23,284 nt of DNA from Spirochaetaceae bacterium (GTDB lineage Bacteria > Spirochaetota > Spirochaetia > SZUA-6 > Bin103). Each line of letters begins with the position of its first letter. The first letter of the stretch is position 1. The stretch lies in contig JAPOQV010000052.1 in the NCBI GenBank assembly GCA_026710565.1, positions 1 to 23,284 on the forward strand, read 5' to 3'. A program made the position numbers and the translations under genes. Under the pieces are notes generated by a model, which did not search any database, was not told the origin of the DNA, and was given only the letters and a program-made list of their open reading frames with translations. Shown here piece after piece: positions 14,301 to 21,912 of the stretch.

Positions 14301-15374
14301 CTACCGTCCGTTGGAGGTCGCGCCGTCGGGCGGCAACCGCCGCTTGCGCCGCATGCGTTCGTAGGACTCCGGCGTGCCGTCGTGGAACGAGCCGAACCAG
14401 CGGTCGAACGGGATGCCCGTGGTGCCGTAGTTGCACTCGAAGTGGCGGTGGTGCAGGTAGTGGAAGTAGTTGTCGATCGAGATCCGCGTGTCCGAGTCCT
14501 TCTTGAGGACGAGCTCGTCAAAGCCGGCGTGTCCCACCGCCGGACCGATGGCGGGACGCTGCATCAGGTAGAGCATGTGGATCGGGTGGGAGGGCACCAC
14601 CAGCAGGATGATCCAGCGCGTGAAGTAGAGCAGGTGCTCGATCGGGTGCATGGACAGCCCCGACCAGGGGCCGACGTTGGTGTTGCGGTGGTGCAGGTAG
14701 TGGGCGGCTTTGTAGAGCGGCTTCCAGTGCGTGACGCGGTGGACGACGTAGAAGTGAAAGTCCTGCCAGAAGGGCAGCACCAGGAAGAACGCGAAGTGCC
14801 ACACCGGATTGGCGCGCAGGTCGGCGAACGGAAGCAGGCCGTGGCCGTACGCCCACAGCAGCAGCACCTCGTACAGCGTCCAGATGGTCGCGCCGCTGGC
14901 GATGCTCCAGAACATGTTGTCCCAGGTCTGGTTGTTGAACAGGAACGCCTTGCTCTTGGTGCTCGGCCAGCGCTTGTTGTACTTGAAGCGCGTGCCCTGG
15001 GAGCGCCGCCAGTAGAGCGCCACGTGCCAGACGCCCGCGAGCACGAGCAGCATCGCCACGTTGCGCGCGTACATCGGCAGGATCCAGTCGGCGCGCAACT
15101 GCGTGAAGGTCGTCAGGTCGTGCGCGCCGGGTTGCAGGAATCGCCACGTGACCCAGGCGAGCCCGTAGTAGAACGCCGCGCCGAACGGCCACAGGAAGCC
15201 CGGAAACCCGATCAGGAAGCGCAGCAGCTTCGCAGGCTGCGGCGGCCAGACGAAGGGCTGGCCCTTCTGCAGCACTCTCGGCATCCATTCGCCTCTGGCG
15301 TCCCGCGTCGCCGTGCCGTCGTCGACGCGAGCGCTTGCCTCTGCCTGCACGGGAGTCTGAACGGTATCGGCCAT
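14301..15374 (-). CDS. sterol desaturase/fatty acid hydroxylase superfamily membrane protein
   Basis: The 357-residue multi-pass membrane protein carries the diiron histidine pattern of this superfamily: H207-FYVV-H212, H225-YL-HH (HYLHH, 225-229), SMHPIEH (H243, H247) and HYLHHRHFECNYG (H305, H308, H309, N315). These enzymes oxidise sterol rings or hydroxylate acyl chains at the membrane. Hydrophobic segments lie near 49-80 and 98-122 and around 160-205. The ATG at 15374 was chosen over a GTG one codon earlier; there is no obvious ribosome binding site. The gene is 60 bases downstream of the short-chain dehydrogenase, in the same direction, and is probably the last gene of that operon. The exact substrate is unknown. 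Confidence 0.9.
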   Translation of the reverse strand: MADTVQTPVQAEASARVDDGTATRDARGEWMPRVLQKGQPFVWPPQPAKLLRFLIGFPGFLWPFGAAFYYGLAWVTWRFLQPGAHDLTTFTQLRADWILPMYARNVAMLLVLAGVWHVALYWRRSQGTRFKYNKRWPSTKSKAFLFNNQTWDNMFWSIASGATIWTLYEVLLLWAYGHGLLPFADLRANPVWHFAFFLVLPFWQDFHFYVVHRVTHWKPLYKAAHYLHHRNTNVGPWSGLSMHPIEHLLYFTRWIILLVVPSHPIHMLYLMQRPAIGPAVGHAGFDELVLKKDSDTRISIDNYFHYLHHRHFECNYGTTGIPFDRWFGSFHDGTPESYERMRRKRRLPPDGATSNGR

Positions 15375-15434
15375 CACCGAACGATGAGCCGCTTGCGCGA
15401 TGCTGTCAACGACGGACGCGGCTCGGAGTCCGGC

Positions 15435-16163
15435 CTATACGGCCAGAAATCCCCCGTCCACGGGAACGGCGGCGCCGTGCACCATGTCGGCCAGGTCGCT
15501 GAGCAGCCAGGCCACGGCGTGCGCCACGTCCAGCGGCCGCGCGAACCGGCCGCGCGGAATGCGGGCCATCATCGGGTCCCGTCTGGCCGGGTCGCTCCAC
15601 GCCAGGTCCGCCATTGGCGTCAGCGTGACCGTGGGATTGACGGCGTTGACCCGGATGTCGTGCGGTCCCAGCTCCAGCGCCATCACGCGCGTGAGCTGGT
15701 CCAGGGCGCCCTTCGAGGCACCGTACGACGCGTGATCGGCCAGCCCCCGCATCGACGCCTGGCTCGACAGGTTGACGATCGCCCCTCCGTCACCCGCGAT
15801 CATGCCGCGGGCGATCACCTGGGTGACGATCAGGATGGCGCGAACGTTGACCGCCATCGTCGCGTCGAAGGCGTCGACGGTCGTCTCCAGGAACGGCTGC
15901 GGAATGGAGATGCCGGCGTTGTTGACCAGCAGATCGGCATGCCCGGCCCGCTCGGCGGCCCGCCGGGCCTCGCGCGCATCGCTCAGGTCGGCGACGATCG
16001 TGCTGCAGCCCGTCTCCGCGTGGAGGGTTTCCAGGTCCTCCGCGGTACGGCTGAGCGCCGTGACCTCTGCCCCCAGCTCGCCGAGCAGCGCGGCGATCTC
16101 GCGCCCGATCCCCTTGCCGGCACCGGTCACCAGCGCGCGCTTGCCGCGGAAGTCGATATCCAT
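15435..16163 (-). CDS. short-chain dehydrogenase/reductase, L-xylulose (dicarbonyl) reductase-like
   Basis: The 242-residue Rossmann enzyme has all classical SDR marks: TGAGKGIG (13-20), NNAG (81-84), S133/S134 (NLSSQAS) and Y147-GAS-K151. Many blocks resemble animal DCXR (L-xylulose reductase), including VTGAGKGIGR, DLLVNNAG, MALELGPHDIRVNAVNPTV, WSDP and the ending VPVDGGF; the length (244 in DCXR) agrees. DCXR reduces L-xylulose to xylitol using NADPH. The start is uncertain: ATG 16163 gives the standard N-terminus, while ATG 16187 overlaps the upstream stop as ATGA and would add eight residues. It follows the polyol dehydrogenase gene, which could oxidise the product. Confidence 0.9.
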   Translation of the reverse strand: MDIDFRGKRALVTGAGKGIGREIAALLGELGAEVTALSRTAEDLETLHAETGCSTIVADLSDAREARRAAERAGHADLLVNNAGISIPQPFLETTVDAFDATMAVNVRAILIVTQVIARGMIAGDGGAIVNLSSQASMRGLADHASYGASKGALDQLTRVMALELGPHDIRVNAVNPTVTLTPMADLAWSDPARRDPMMARIPRGRFARPLDVAHAVAWLLSDLADMVHGAAVPVDGGFLAV

Positions 16164-16183
16164 GGCGCCCATCTTCCCGGCCT

Positions 16184-17224
16184 TCATCCCGCGTCCAGGT
16201 CGATCTGCACCTTGACGCTGGTCGGCGGCATGGCGCACGCGTAGTCGAATGCGCGCACGCTCTCGCCGAAGGCGAAGGTGTCGGTGATCAGGGGCTTCAC
16301 GTCGATGCGGCCGCTCGCCATCAGCGCCAGCGCCCGCGGGTAGACGTGGGCATAGCGGAAGACGGTCTCGATGCGCGCCTCCTTGACCTGAGCCGCCACC
16401 ACGTCGAAGGCGACCGGCTCTCCGGGCATGCCGATCAGGACCACCCGGCCGCCCGGAGCCAGAGGTTCGAGAACGCCCGCGGCCGCCGCCGGGCTGCCCG
16501 AGCACTCGAACACGATGTCGGCGCCCCAGCCGTCGGTGAGGCCGGCGGTCACCTCCGCCAGGTCCTCCTGCGTGGGGTCGACGGTGGTGACCGGACCGAG
16601 CGAGGCGGCCAGCTCCAGCTTGGGCTGCACCGGGTCGGCGATCACGATGCGGCTGCACCCGCCGGCCAGCGCCGCCAGCGCCGTGACCATGCCGATCGGA
16701 CCCGCGCCGATCACCACCGCAACGTCGCCCGGCTGGATGCGCGCCTTGTTCGCGGCGTGCATGCCGACCGCCAGCGGCTCGACCATCGCCGCCTCATCGA
16801 AGCCGACGTTGTCGGGAATCCGGAAGGTGAACGCCGCCGGGTGGACGACCGTGGGGCGGAGGACGCCGTGCACGGGCGGCGTCGCCCAGAAGCGCACCGC
16901 GGGATCGAGGTTGTAGATGCCCAGGCGGGACGCCCGGCTCGCGGGGTCGGGGATGCCCGGCTCCATGGTCACGCGGTCGCCCGCCTGCAGGTGGCTCACC
17001 GCGGAGCCCACTTCGACCACGACGCCGGCGGCCTCGTGCCCGAGCACCATCGGCGCGTCCACGACGAACGGCCCGATTCGCCCGTGCTGGTAGTAGTGCA
17101 CGTCGCTGCCGCAGATCCCCACGGTATCGATGGCGATGCGGACGTCGCCGGCCGCCAGCGGCTCATCGAGATCGATCTCGCGCAAGGCGAGTTGTTGTTT
17201 CCGCTCCAGCACCAACGCCTGCAT
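16184..17224 (-). CDS. zinc-dependent polyol (sorbitol/xylitol) dehydrogenase-like, MDR family
   Basis: The 346-residue medium-chain dehydrogenase has catalytic zinc ligands C38 ([13 protein letters not shown]), H63-E64 (LGHEAAG) and E149 (MVEPLAVG), and the NAD motif GAGPIG (173-178). The text [17 protein letters not shown] (104-120) is characteristic of sorbitol/xylitol dehydrogenases. The four-cysteine structural zinc lobe is lost: Ser and Asp stand where Cys residues would be around 92-107, as also seen in some animal sorbitol dehydrogenases. Start ATG 17224 has GGAGGAGG about 4 bases upstream. It heads the operon with the L-xylulose reductase-like gene, and is divergent from the RHH relic at 17318. 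Confidence 0.92.
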   Translation of the reverse strand: MQALVLERKQQLALREIDLDEPLAAGDVRIAIDTVGICGSDVHYYQHGRIGPFVVDAPMVLGHEAAGVVVEVGSAVSHLQAGDRVTMEPGIPDPASRASRLGIYNLDPAVRFWATPPVHGVLRPTVVHPAAFTFRIPDNVGFDEAAMVEPLAVGMHAANKARIQPGDVAVVIGAGPIGMVTALAALAGGCSRIVIADPVQPKLELAASLGPVTTVDPTQEDLAEVTAGLTDGWGADIVFECSGSPAAAAGVLEPLAPGGRVVLIGMPGEPVAFDVVAAQVKEARIETVFRYAHVYPRALALMASGRIDVKPLITDTFAFGESVRAFDYACAMPPTSVKVQIDLDAG

Positions 17225-17316
17225 ACGCCCTCCTCCGCTCGCGTGCAACGATAACATCGACCCGCATTCGACACTCCGGAGACTTGACGGAAGCGAGCCG
17301 ACACACACGGTGAAAT

Positions 17317-17332
17317 TGTGAGGAATATCACA
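17317..17332. promoter_or_regulatory. CRP-like palindrome TGTGA-N6-TCACA
   Basis: The exact CRP/FNR-family half-sites TGTGA and TCACA are separated by six bases, with A/T-rich flanks (aaat and gttt), about 100 bases upstream of the polyol dehydrogenase start. This could be a catabolite-control site. The same bases encode the start of the RHH antitoxin relic (VRNITV), a conserved sequence in such antitoxins, which may explain the pattern without regulation. Confidence 0.3.
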
Positions 17333-17497
17333 GTTTCTGTGGAAGAAGAGGTTTATCACAGGGCGAGGATGTGGGCCGCGGAGCGGCGAACGTCGGTTTC
17401 GGCGATGGTGAGGAAGCTGCTGGTAGCAGTGGCGGCAGAGGAGACTCCGTTCGAGAGGCTGCGTCGCGAGGAAGGCGAGTTCTGCTCTACAGCGTGA
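17318..17497 (+). pseudogene. ribbon-helix-helix (VapB-like) antitoxin, C-terminus replaced
   Basis: GTG 17318 opens a 59-residue frame beginning [21 protein letters not shown] and continuing [20 protein letters not shown]. This is the classical RHH antitoxin pattern: a beta strand, a helix, then [11 protein letters not shown]. The region [13 protein letters not shown] is also typical of PIN-associated antitoxins, but the frame then ends abruptly in FCSTA and a stop, where intact relatives continue with the toxin-binding tail. The remains of a PIN toxin follow in another frame. The DNA-binding half may still be made. It is divergent from the polyol dehydrogenase, 93 bases away. Confidence 0.65.
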
Positions 17498-17630
17498 GCA
17501 CACATACTGGGACGCCGCGATTATCGAAACGGCGAGGATGCTCGAGTGTGACGAGTTGCTGACCGAGGACCTGAATGCCGGCCAGGTGTTCGACGGGCTG
17601 ACGGTGGTCAGTCCCTTCGCCCGACCATGA
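17478..17630 (+). pseudogene. C-terminal fragment of a PIN-domain (VapC-like) toxin
   Basis: In a different frame from the antitoxin relic, the sequence reads [19 protein letters not shown], then [20 protein letters not shown] and TVVSPFARP, ending with a stop at 17628-17630. This matches the end of VapC proteins, where WDA, EDL and the terminal NPF-like motif are conserved and the two Asp residues belong to the PIN metal site. The N-terminal two thirds, with the first catalytic Asp, are absent. The most direct reading is one deletion removing the antitoxin tail and most of the toxin. The stop overlaps the next gene's ATG (ATGA, 17627-17630). Confidence 0.7.
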
Positions 17631-18490
17631 GCGAGACGCTCTACAACGGCATCGTCCTGCCGGAGCCGTGGCCGCCGCGCCACGTCGATCCGAGCTCGCG
17701 CGAGCCGCTGCCGGTGCCCTACCTGGAACGTCCGCCCGAGGTGATTCCGATCGATCTGGGCCGCCAGCTCTTCGTCGACGACTTCCTGATCTCGGAGACG
17801 ACGCTGGAGCGCCGGTTCGGCCGGCCGCAGGTGCACCCGAGCAGCCCGGTCCTGGTGCCGGCGACGCCGCAGGAGCTGGACGGCGGCCAGTGTCCGACGG
17901 CGGCCCCGTTCAACGACGGCCTCTGGTACGACCCCGCCGGCGGGCTCTGCGTGGTGGTCGGGGATGAGCTGCGGTTCTACTTTGCCGGCTTCTCCGGCGA
18001 GTCTCCGATCCTCGAACCAGGGAAGGAGGGCGACCGCGGCATCAACCGGTACCGCATGTACGCCGGCGCGAGCACCGGGCTGGCCACGCTGCGCCGCGAC
18101 GGCTTCGCGGCGATGGCGACCGAAGACGAGCCGGGGTCGCTCGTCACCCGCCCGCTCTCGTTCAGCGGCGCGCACCTTTTCGTCAACGCCGCCTGCGCGG
18201 ACGGCGAGTTGCGCGTGGAGGTTCTGGACGAGCGGGGCGGGGTGGTACCGGGATACACGGCCGCCGCCTGTGTCGCGCTGGCCGGCGACTCGACCCGCCA
18301 CCGGATGGCGTGGCGGGGCGACGCGAGTCTGGCGCGGCTCGCCGGCCTGCCGGTGCGCTTCCGGTTCCATCTGCGCCGGGGAGCACTGTACGCCTTCTGG
18401 GTGTCCCGGAGCCCTCGGGGCGAAAGCTCGGGCTACGTCGCCGCCGGAGGTCCGGGCTTCGCCGGACCCACCGACGCCCGGTCTGATTGA
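17627..18490 (+). CDS. shortened five-bladed-propeller glycosidase-like protein, internal part missing
   Basis: The 287-residue protein has two parts. Residues about 38-103 ([20 protein letters not shown], then PSSPVLVP and FNDGLWYDP) resemble the N-terminus of GH32/43/130-like beta-propeller proteins of uncultured bacteria. Residues about 106-278 ([39 protein letters not shown] and [16 protein letters not shown]) resemble the last blade and C-terminal beta-sandwich of the same proteins. From memory of the family, around 200 residues of propeller should lie between. The join is near 17930-17960. No Shine-Dalgarno sequence precedes ATG 17627. It may be a non-functional remnant or a minimal carbohydrate-binding form. 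A PhyH gene follows after 31 bases. Confidence 0.65.
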   Translation: MSETLYNGIVLPEPWPPRHVDPSSREPLPVPYLERPPEVIPIDLGRQLFVDDFLISETTLERRFGRPQVHPSSPVLVPATPQELDGGQCPTAAPFNDGLWYDPAGGLCVVVGDELRFYFAGFSGESPILEPGKEGDRGINRYRMYAGASTGLATLRRDGFAAMATEDEPGSLVTRPLSFSGAHLFVNAACADGELRVEVLDERGGVVPGYTAAACVALAGDSTRHRMAWRGDASLARLAGLPVRFRFHLRRGALYAFWVSRSPRGESSGYVAAGGPGFAGPTDARSD

Positions 18491-18521
18491 CGGGACCCCG
18501 GAAACCGGGCACCGTCGCGGC

Positions 18522-19355
18522 ATGGCAACGGAAACACTGGTCAGCGCGGCGCCGAACGGCTCCGCCGTCGGCCCGGCTCCGCTCGCTCAGGCCGATGTCG
18601 ACTTCTTTCACGAGAACGGCTTCCTGCGGATCCCGTCCGTGTTCACGCCCGCGGAGAGCCAGGCGCAGGCCGACGACCTGGACCGCCTGGCCCACGACTG
18701 GGCGACCGTCGACCGGCGCTGGCCGGGGCCCTGGCGCAAGGTCTACATGGACGACGAGGAGGAGAAGGAGGCCAAGCTCGAAGCCATGCACGAGCTGCAC
18801 TTCTACTCGCGGGCGTGGCTGGATACGGTGACCAGTCCCAGGCTGATCGCATGCCTGGTGCCGCTCCTCGGACCCGACATCGAGCTGCACCACTCGGTCA
18901 TGCATACCAAGCCGCCCGGCGGGCAGGTGTTTCCCATGCACCAGGACCATCCGTTCTACCCGCACGACGACGGGCGCTACCTGGACGTGCTCGTCCACCT
19001 CGACGACACCTGCCACGAAAACGGGGAGATCCGCTTCCTGGCCGGATCGCACAAGCAGGGTCCGCTCGAGCACATCACCGGCACGGAGGAGGAGCCCTCG
19101 GCGCCTCACCTGTCCACCGACGAGTACCGGCTGGCCGATTCGGTCCCGGTGCCGGCCAGGCGGGGCGATATCGTCGTGTTCAGCTACTACACTGTGCACG
19201 GCTCCTACATCAACCGGACGGAGCGGTCGCGGCGCATGGTCCGCGTCGGCTACCGGCACCCGCACAATCCGGAGAGCAACGGGGCGGGCCGCAAGCCCGG
19301 GCTCCTGGTGTCCGGCTACCGCGAGCGCCGCGGCGATGAAACGCTGCTGTTCTAA
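18522..19355 (+). CDS. phytanoyl-CoA dioxygenase (PhyH) family protein
   Basis: The 277-residue Fe(II)/2-oxoglutarate oxygenase has iron ligands H140-Q-D142 (MHQDHPFY) and H226 (TVHGSYIN), and the 2-oxoglutarate-binding Arg near 238 (ERSRRMVR). Between them [17 protein letters not shown] is the conserved jelly-roll strand and turn. The N-terminal [21 protein letters not shown] is the standard PhyH opening. The family hydroxylates small molecules, from acyl-CoAs to sugars and natural products; no substrate can be assigned. The ATG at 18522 follows the preceding stop by 31 bases, and the next PhyH gene begins 11 bases downstream, so the three are one operon. Confidence 0.93.
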   Translation: MATETLVSAAPNGSAVGPAPLAQADVDFFHENGFLRIPSVFTPAESQAQADDLDRLAHDWATVDRRWPGPWRKVYMDDEEEKEAKLEAMHELHFYSRAWLDTVTSPRLIACLVPLLGPDIELHHSVMHTKPPGGQVFPMHQDHPFYPHDDGRYLDVLVHLDDTCHENGEIRFLAGSHKQGPLEHITGTEEEPSAPHLSTDEYRLADSVPVPARRGDIVVFSYYTVHGSYINRTERSRRMVRVGYRHPHNPESNGAGRKPGLLVSGYRERRGDETLLF

Positions 19356-19366
19356 ATGAGGCGCAT

Positions 19367-20221
19367 ATGACGTTGACTCAGGAACAGATTGACTCGTACC
19401 ACGCGAACGGGTACGTGGGGGTCGACGGCGTACTTTCCGAGCGGGAGGTCTCCGAACTCCGGCGCGTCACCGACGAGTTCGTCGAACGGTCGCGCCAGGT
19501 TACCGAGCATACCGAGGTCTTCGACCTGGAGCCCGGACATTCCCCCGACCACCCGAAGCTTCGCCGCCTGAAGCGCCCGATCGTCCAGCACGAGGTCTAC
19601 CGAGACATGCTCCATCACCAGGACATCCTCGCCATGGTCTCGCAGCTCATCGGACACGGCCTGCGGTGCAACGGCGACAAGCTCAACCTGAAGCTCCCGG
19701 AAATCGGGAGCCCGGTCGAGTGGCACCAGGACTGGGCGTTCTACCCGCACACCAACGACGACTTGCTGGCCGTCGGCATCTGCATCGACGACATGACGGT
19801 CGAGAACGGAGCCTTGCTGGTGATCCCCGGATCGCATCGCGGTCCGGTCTACGACCATCACATCGACAGCGGCTTCTGCGGCGCCATCACCGATCCCGCC
19901 TTCTCCGACGAGGGCGCCGTGCCCGTCGAGCTGGCGGCCGGCGGCATCTCCATTCACCATGTGCGGACCGTCCACGGCTCCACGCCGAACCGGTCGGAGC
20001 GGCCGCGCCGCCTGCTGCTGTTCCAATACTGCGCGCTCGACGCCTGGCCCATCGTCCACTTCAAAGACTGGGATGCCTTCAACGAGACCATCGTCCGCGG
20101 AGAGCCGACGAACGTTCCGCGCGTCGAACGCGTTCCGGTCCGCATGCCCATGCCGGAAGCGCTCCAGTCGGACGTCATCTACGAGTTGCAGACGGCCATG
20201 AAGGAACCCAAGCTCGCCTGA
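19367..20221 (+). CDS. phytanoyl-CoA dioxygenase (PhyH) family protein
   Basis: The 284-residue protein opens with QIDSYHANGYVGVDGVLSE. Its iron ligands are H120-Q-D122 (EWHQDWAFYPH) and H203 (TVHGSTPNRS), with an Arg near 214 (ERPRRLLLF) for 2-oxoglutarate. ENGALLVIPGSHRGPV is the usual core. It resembles bacterial PhyH proteins annotated near catabolic genes, not ectoine hydroxylase. Start ATG 19367 has GAGG 5 bases upstream and lies 11 bases after the previous stop. Although adjacent to another PhyH gene, the two are clearly different in sequence, so this is not a recent tandem duplication. Confidence 0.94.
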   Translation: MTLTQEQIDSYHANGYVGVDGVLSEREVSELRRVTDEFVERSRQVTEHTEVFDLEPGHSPDHPKLRRLKRPIVQHEVYRDMLHHQDILAMVSQLIGHGLRCNGDKLNLKLPEIGSPVEWHQDWAFYPHTNDDLLAVGICIDDMTVENGALLVIPGSHRGPVYDHHIDSGFCGAITDPAFSDEGAVPVELAAGGISIHHVRTVHGSTPNRSERPRRLLLFQYCALDAWPIVHFKDWDAFNETIVRGEPTNVPRVERVPVRMPMPEALQSDVIYELQTAMKEPKLA

Positions 20222-20278
20222 CGTCTGCGCGGTGGCGCGGAGTCGCACTCTCACGTACGGAAGTGGCAGGCGACAGGG

Positions 20279-20986
20279 ATGGCAACGATGAAGCGGCGGA
20301 TGGACCGGATGCTGTTGGCGGCCGGAGTGTCCGTGCTGGTCGCATGCAGCGCGACCGAGGCCGCGACGGAGACGACGTCTCCTCGCGAAGCGATCGGTGC
20401 GGCCGCTGCCCCCATCAAGGTCACGTATTTCACGCCTGCGCAGACGGAAGGACCCTACTATCCTGTCAACAAGCCGAAGGATCGAGACAACGACCTGGTA
20501 GACCTTGAGGGGTCTGACGGCTCGCCAGCGGGGGAGATACTGGAGTTTGGCGGCAGGTTGTTCGACGCATCGGGAATGCCTGTAGCGGGCGCCGTCGTCG
20601 AGATCTGGCAGACCGACAACAACGGTGTCTATCTGCATCCCAACGATCCCGGCACTTCACGGCGGGACCCTCACTTCCAGTTCTATGGCGAGTCGGTGAC
20701 CGCGGACGACGGCAGCTATCGATTCCGTACCATCGTCCCCGGCCACTATCGACCACGCCCGCGCCACATCCATGTGAAAATATGGATGAACGGCCGGGAG
20801 TTGCTCACGACCCAATTCTATTTTTCCGACGATCCCTACTTGGCATCGGATTCGGTCCTTGGCAGGGCGACCGCCGGTCAGAGGGCGCTCTATATCCAAC
20901 TCGACGAAGGGCCTGGCACCGATCTCAGCCCTGCACGTATCGGCCACCGGGACATCGTCTTGCGGACCCATCTGTCGCAGCCGTAG
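20279..20986 (+). CDS. intradiol ring-cleavage dioxygenase, predicted lipoprotein
   Basis: The 235-residue enzyme belongs to the family that opens catechol-type rings between the two hydroxyls using non-haem Fe(III). Ligands fit Y60 or Y61 (EGPYYPV), Y157, H163 and H165 (GHYRPRPRHIHVKI). The beta-sandwich core includes GGRLFDASGMPVAGAVVEIWQTDNNG. The N-terminus is unusual for catabolic members: MKRRMDRMLLAAGVSVLVAC carries a hydrophobic stretch and the lipobox LVAC with C23, and a double Arg upstream could indicate Tat export. ATG 20288 is an alternative start. It ends the plus-strand PhyH operon after a 57-base gap and uses somewhat more A/T than its neighbours. Confidence 0.9.
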   Translation: MATMKRRMDRMLLAAGVSVLVACSATEAATETTSPREAIGAAAAPIKVTYFTPAQTEGPYYPVNKPKDRDNDLVDLEGSDGSPAGEILEFGGRLFDASGMPVAGAVVEIWQTDNNGVYLHPNDPGTSRRDPHFQFYGESVTADDGSYRFRTIVPGHYRPRPRHIHVKIWMNGRELLTTQFYFSDDPYLASDSVLGRATAGQRALYIQLDEGPGTDLSPARIGHRDIVLRTHLSQP

Positions 20987-20994
20987 CACCGGCC

Positions 20995-21017
20995 CGCCTG
21001 ACCGCCTCGGTCAGGCG
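20995..21017. terminator. hairpin between convergent genes
   Basis: Perfect 10-base arms (cgcctgaccg and cggtcaggcg) flank a 3-base loop in the 24-base gap between the intradiol dioxygenase and the minus-strand PhyH gene, overlapping the PhyH stop codon. The position suits a shared terminator for both directions, but neither side has a T-tract, so it may only slow polymerase or protect RNA ends. Confidence 0.45.
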
Positions 21018-21880
21018 ATGTGGTGGCTGGGAGTCCTGGTGGATTCGTACTGCCCGGTGGGGTCGGCACTCCTGACGGCGTCGGGGATCTCACCCGTCCA
21101 CCAGCTCGGCGGCTCCGGGAAGGCGAACACGTCGTGCCAGGCCAGCAGCAGGGTGCGGCGCTGCTCGCTTCGGTTGGGCCATGCCGCATGCAGCAGGCGG
21201 GCGTCGGCGATCAGTAGATCACCTGCCCCCAGCGGCACGTCCACCGCATCGGGGTAGTCGGCGAAGGCGGGATGGGTCAGGTCCTCCAGAGCCTGCAGCT
21301 CCTCGCCGTGGGCATCGGGAAGGATGTCGTGCAGCCCATGGCGGGTGCGGTGACTGCCGGGGATGACGCGCAGACAGCCGTTCTCCCGCGTGGTGTCGAC
21401 CAGGTAGTAGGAGAGGAAGATCCGGGTCGGCCAGGGAGTGGCCGCCCGCGGGCTGTCCCACTGCATGAAGTCCTGGTGCCAGTAGAGCGGCGGTCCGTGC
21501 GCGGGCTTGGACAGGATGATGACCACCTCGTCCGCGCGCAGGTTCTCCAGCCCGATCTCCCGGCACACCGCCCGTTGCGCCGGCAGGTCGATCGTCCGCG
21601 CCGCCATCGGGTCGGGGAAGCGTTGCGGGTCGTCCTCCGCCTGCCGCCGCTGCTCCGGCGCCATGGCCGACCAGCCGCGTTCGGTGTACACGAACAGGTC
21701 GCTGCCCTGGTAGCGGATCTCGTAGCGCACGTCGGTGCGGGCGAAGATGCCGTCCGACCATCCGCGCAGCTCTTCGACCAGATCCGCCGGCATCACCTGC
21801 GGGATCGACGTGTAGCCGCGCTGGACCAGCTCCTCTCTCTTGGCCAGGGCGTCATCAGGGGACAGAATCATCGCGCTCAT
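21011..21880 (-). CDS. phytanoyl-CoA dioxygenase (PhyH) family protein
   Basis: From ATG 21880 the protein has 289 residues; ATG 21871, preceded at 7 bases by AGGAT, is an equally possible start. Iron ligands are H135-Q-D137 (LYWHQDFMQW) and H231 (LLHAAWPNRS), with the 2-oxoglutarate Arg near 241 (EQRRTLLL). ENGCLRVIPGSHRTRHG forms the conserved core. The SYYLVDTTRENG block and PNRSEQRR resemble ectoine hydroxylase-like and other bacterial PhyH proteins, but no ectoine genes are nearby. The gene is divergent from the PhyH-HEAT gene, with 32 bases between starts. The two promoters must therefore overlap each other or lie inside the genes. Confidence 0.93.
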   Translation of the reverse strand: MSAMILSPDDALAKREELVQRGYTSIPQVMPADLVEELRGWSDGIFARTDVRYEIRYQGSDLFVYTERGWSAMAPEQRRQAEDDPQRFPDPMAARTIDLPAQRAVCREIGLENLRADEVVIILSKPAHGPPLYWHQDFMQWDSPRAATPWPTRIFLSYYLVDTTRENGCLRVIPGSHRTRHGLHDILPDAHGEELQALEDLTHPAFADYPDAVDVPLGAGDLLIADARLLHAAWPNRSEQRRTLLLAWHDVFAFPEPPSWWTGEIPDAVRSADPTGQYESTRTPSHHIA

Positions 21881-21912
21881 CCTATCGTCTCTGCGATGAT
21901 CCCTCACGCGCG

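Noticed and set aside
17225..17626. Empty intergenic region or small new gene on the frame 17371-17562
   Set aside because: That frame is an out-of-phase reading. The stretch is explained by the RHH antitoxin relic and the PIN fragment, plus the 93-base divergent upstream region.
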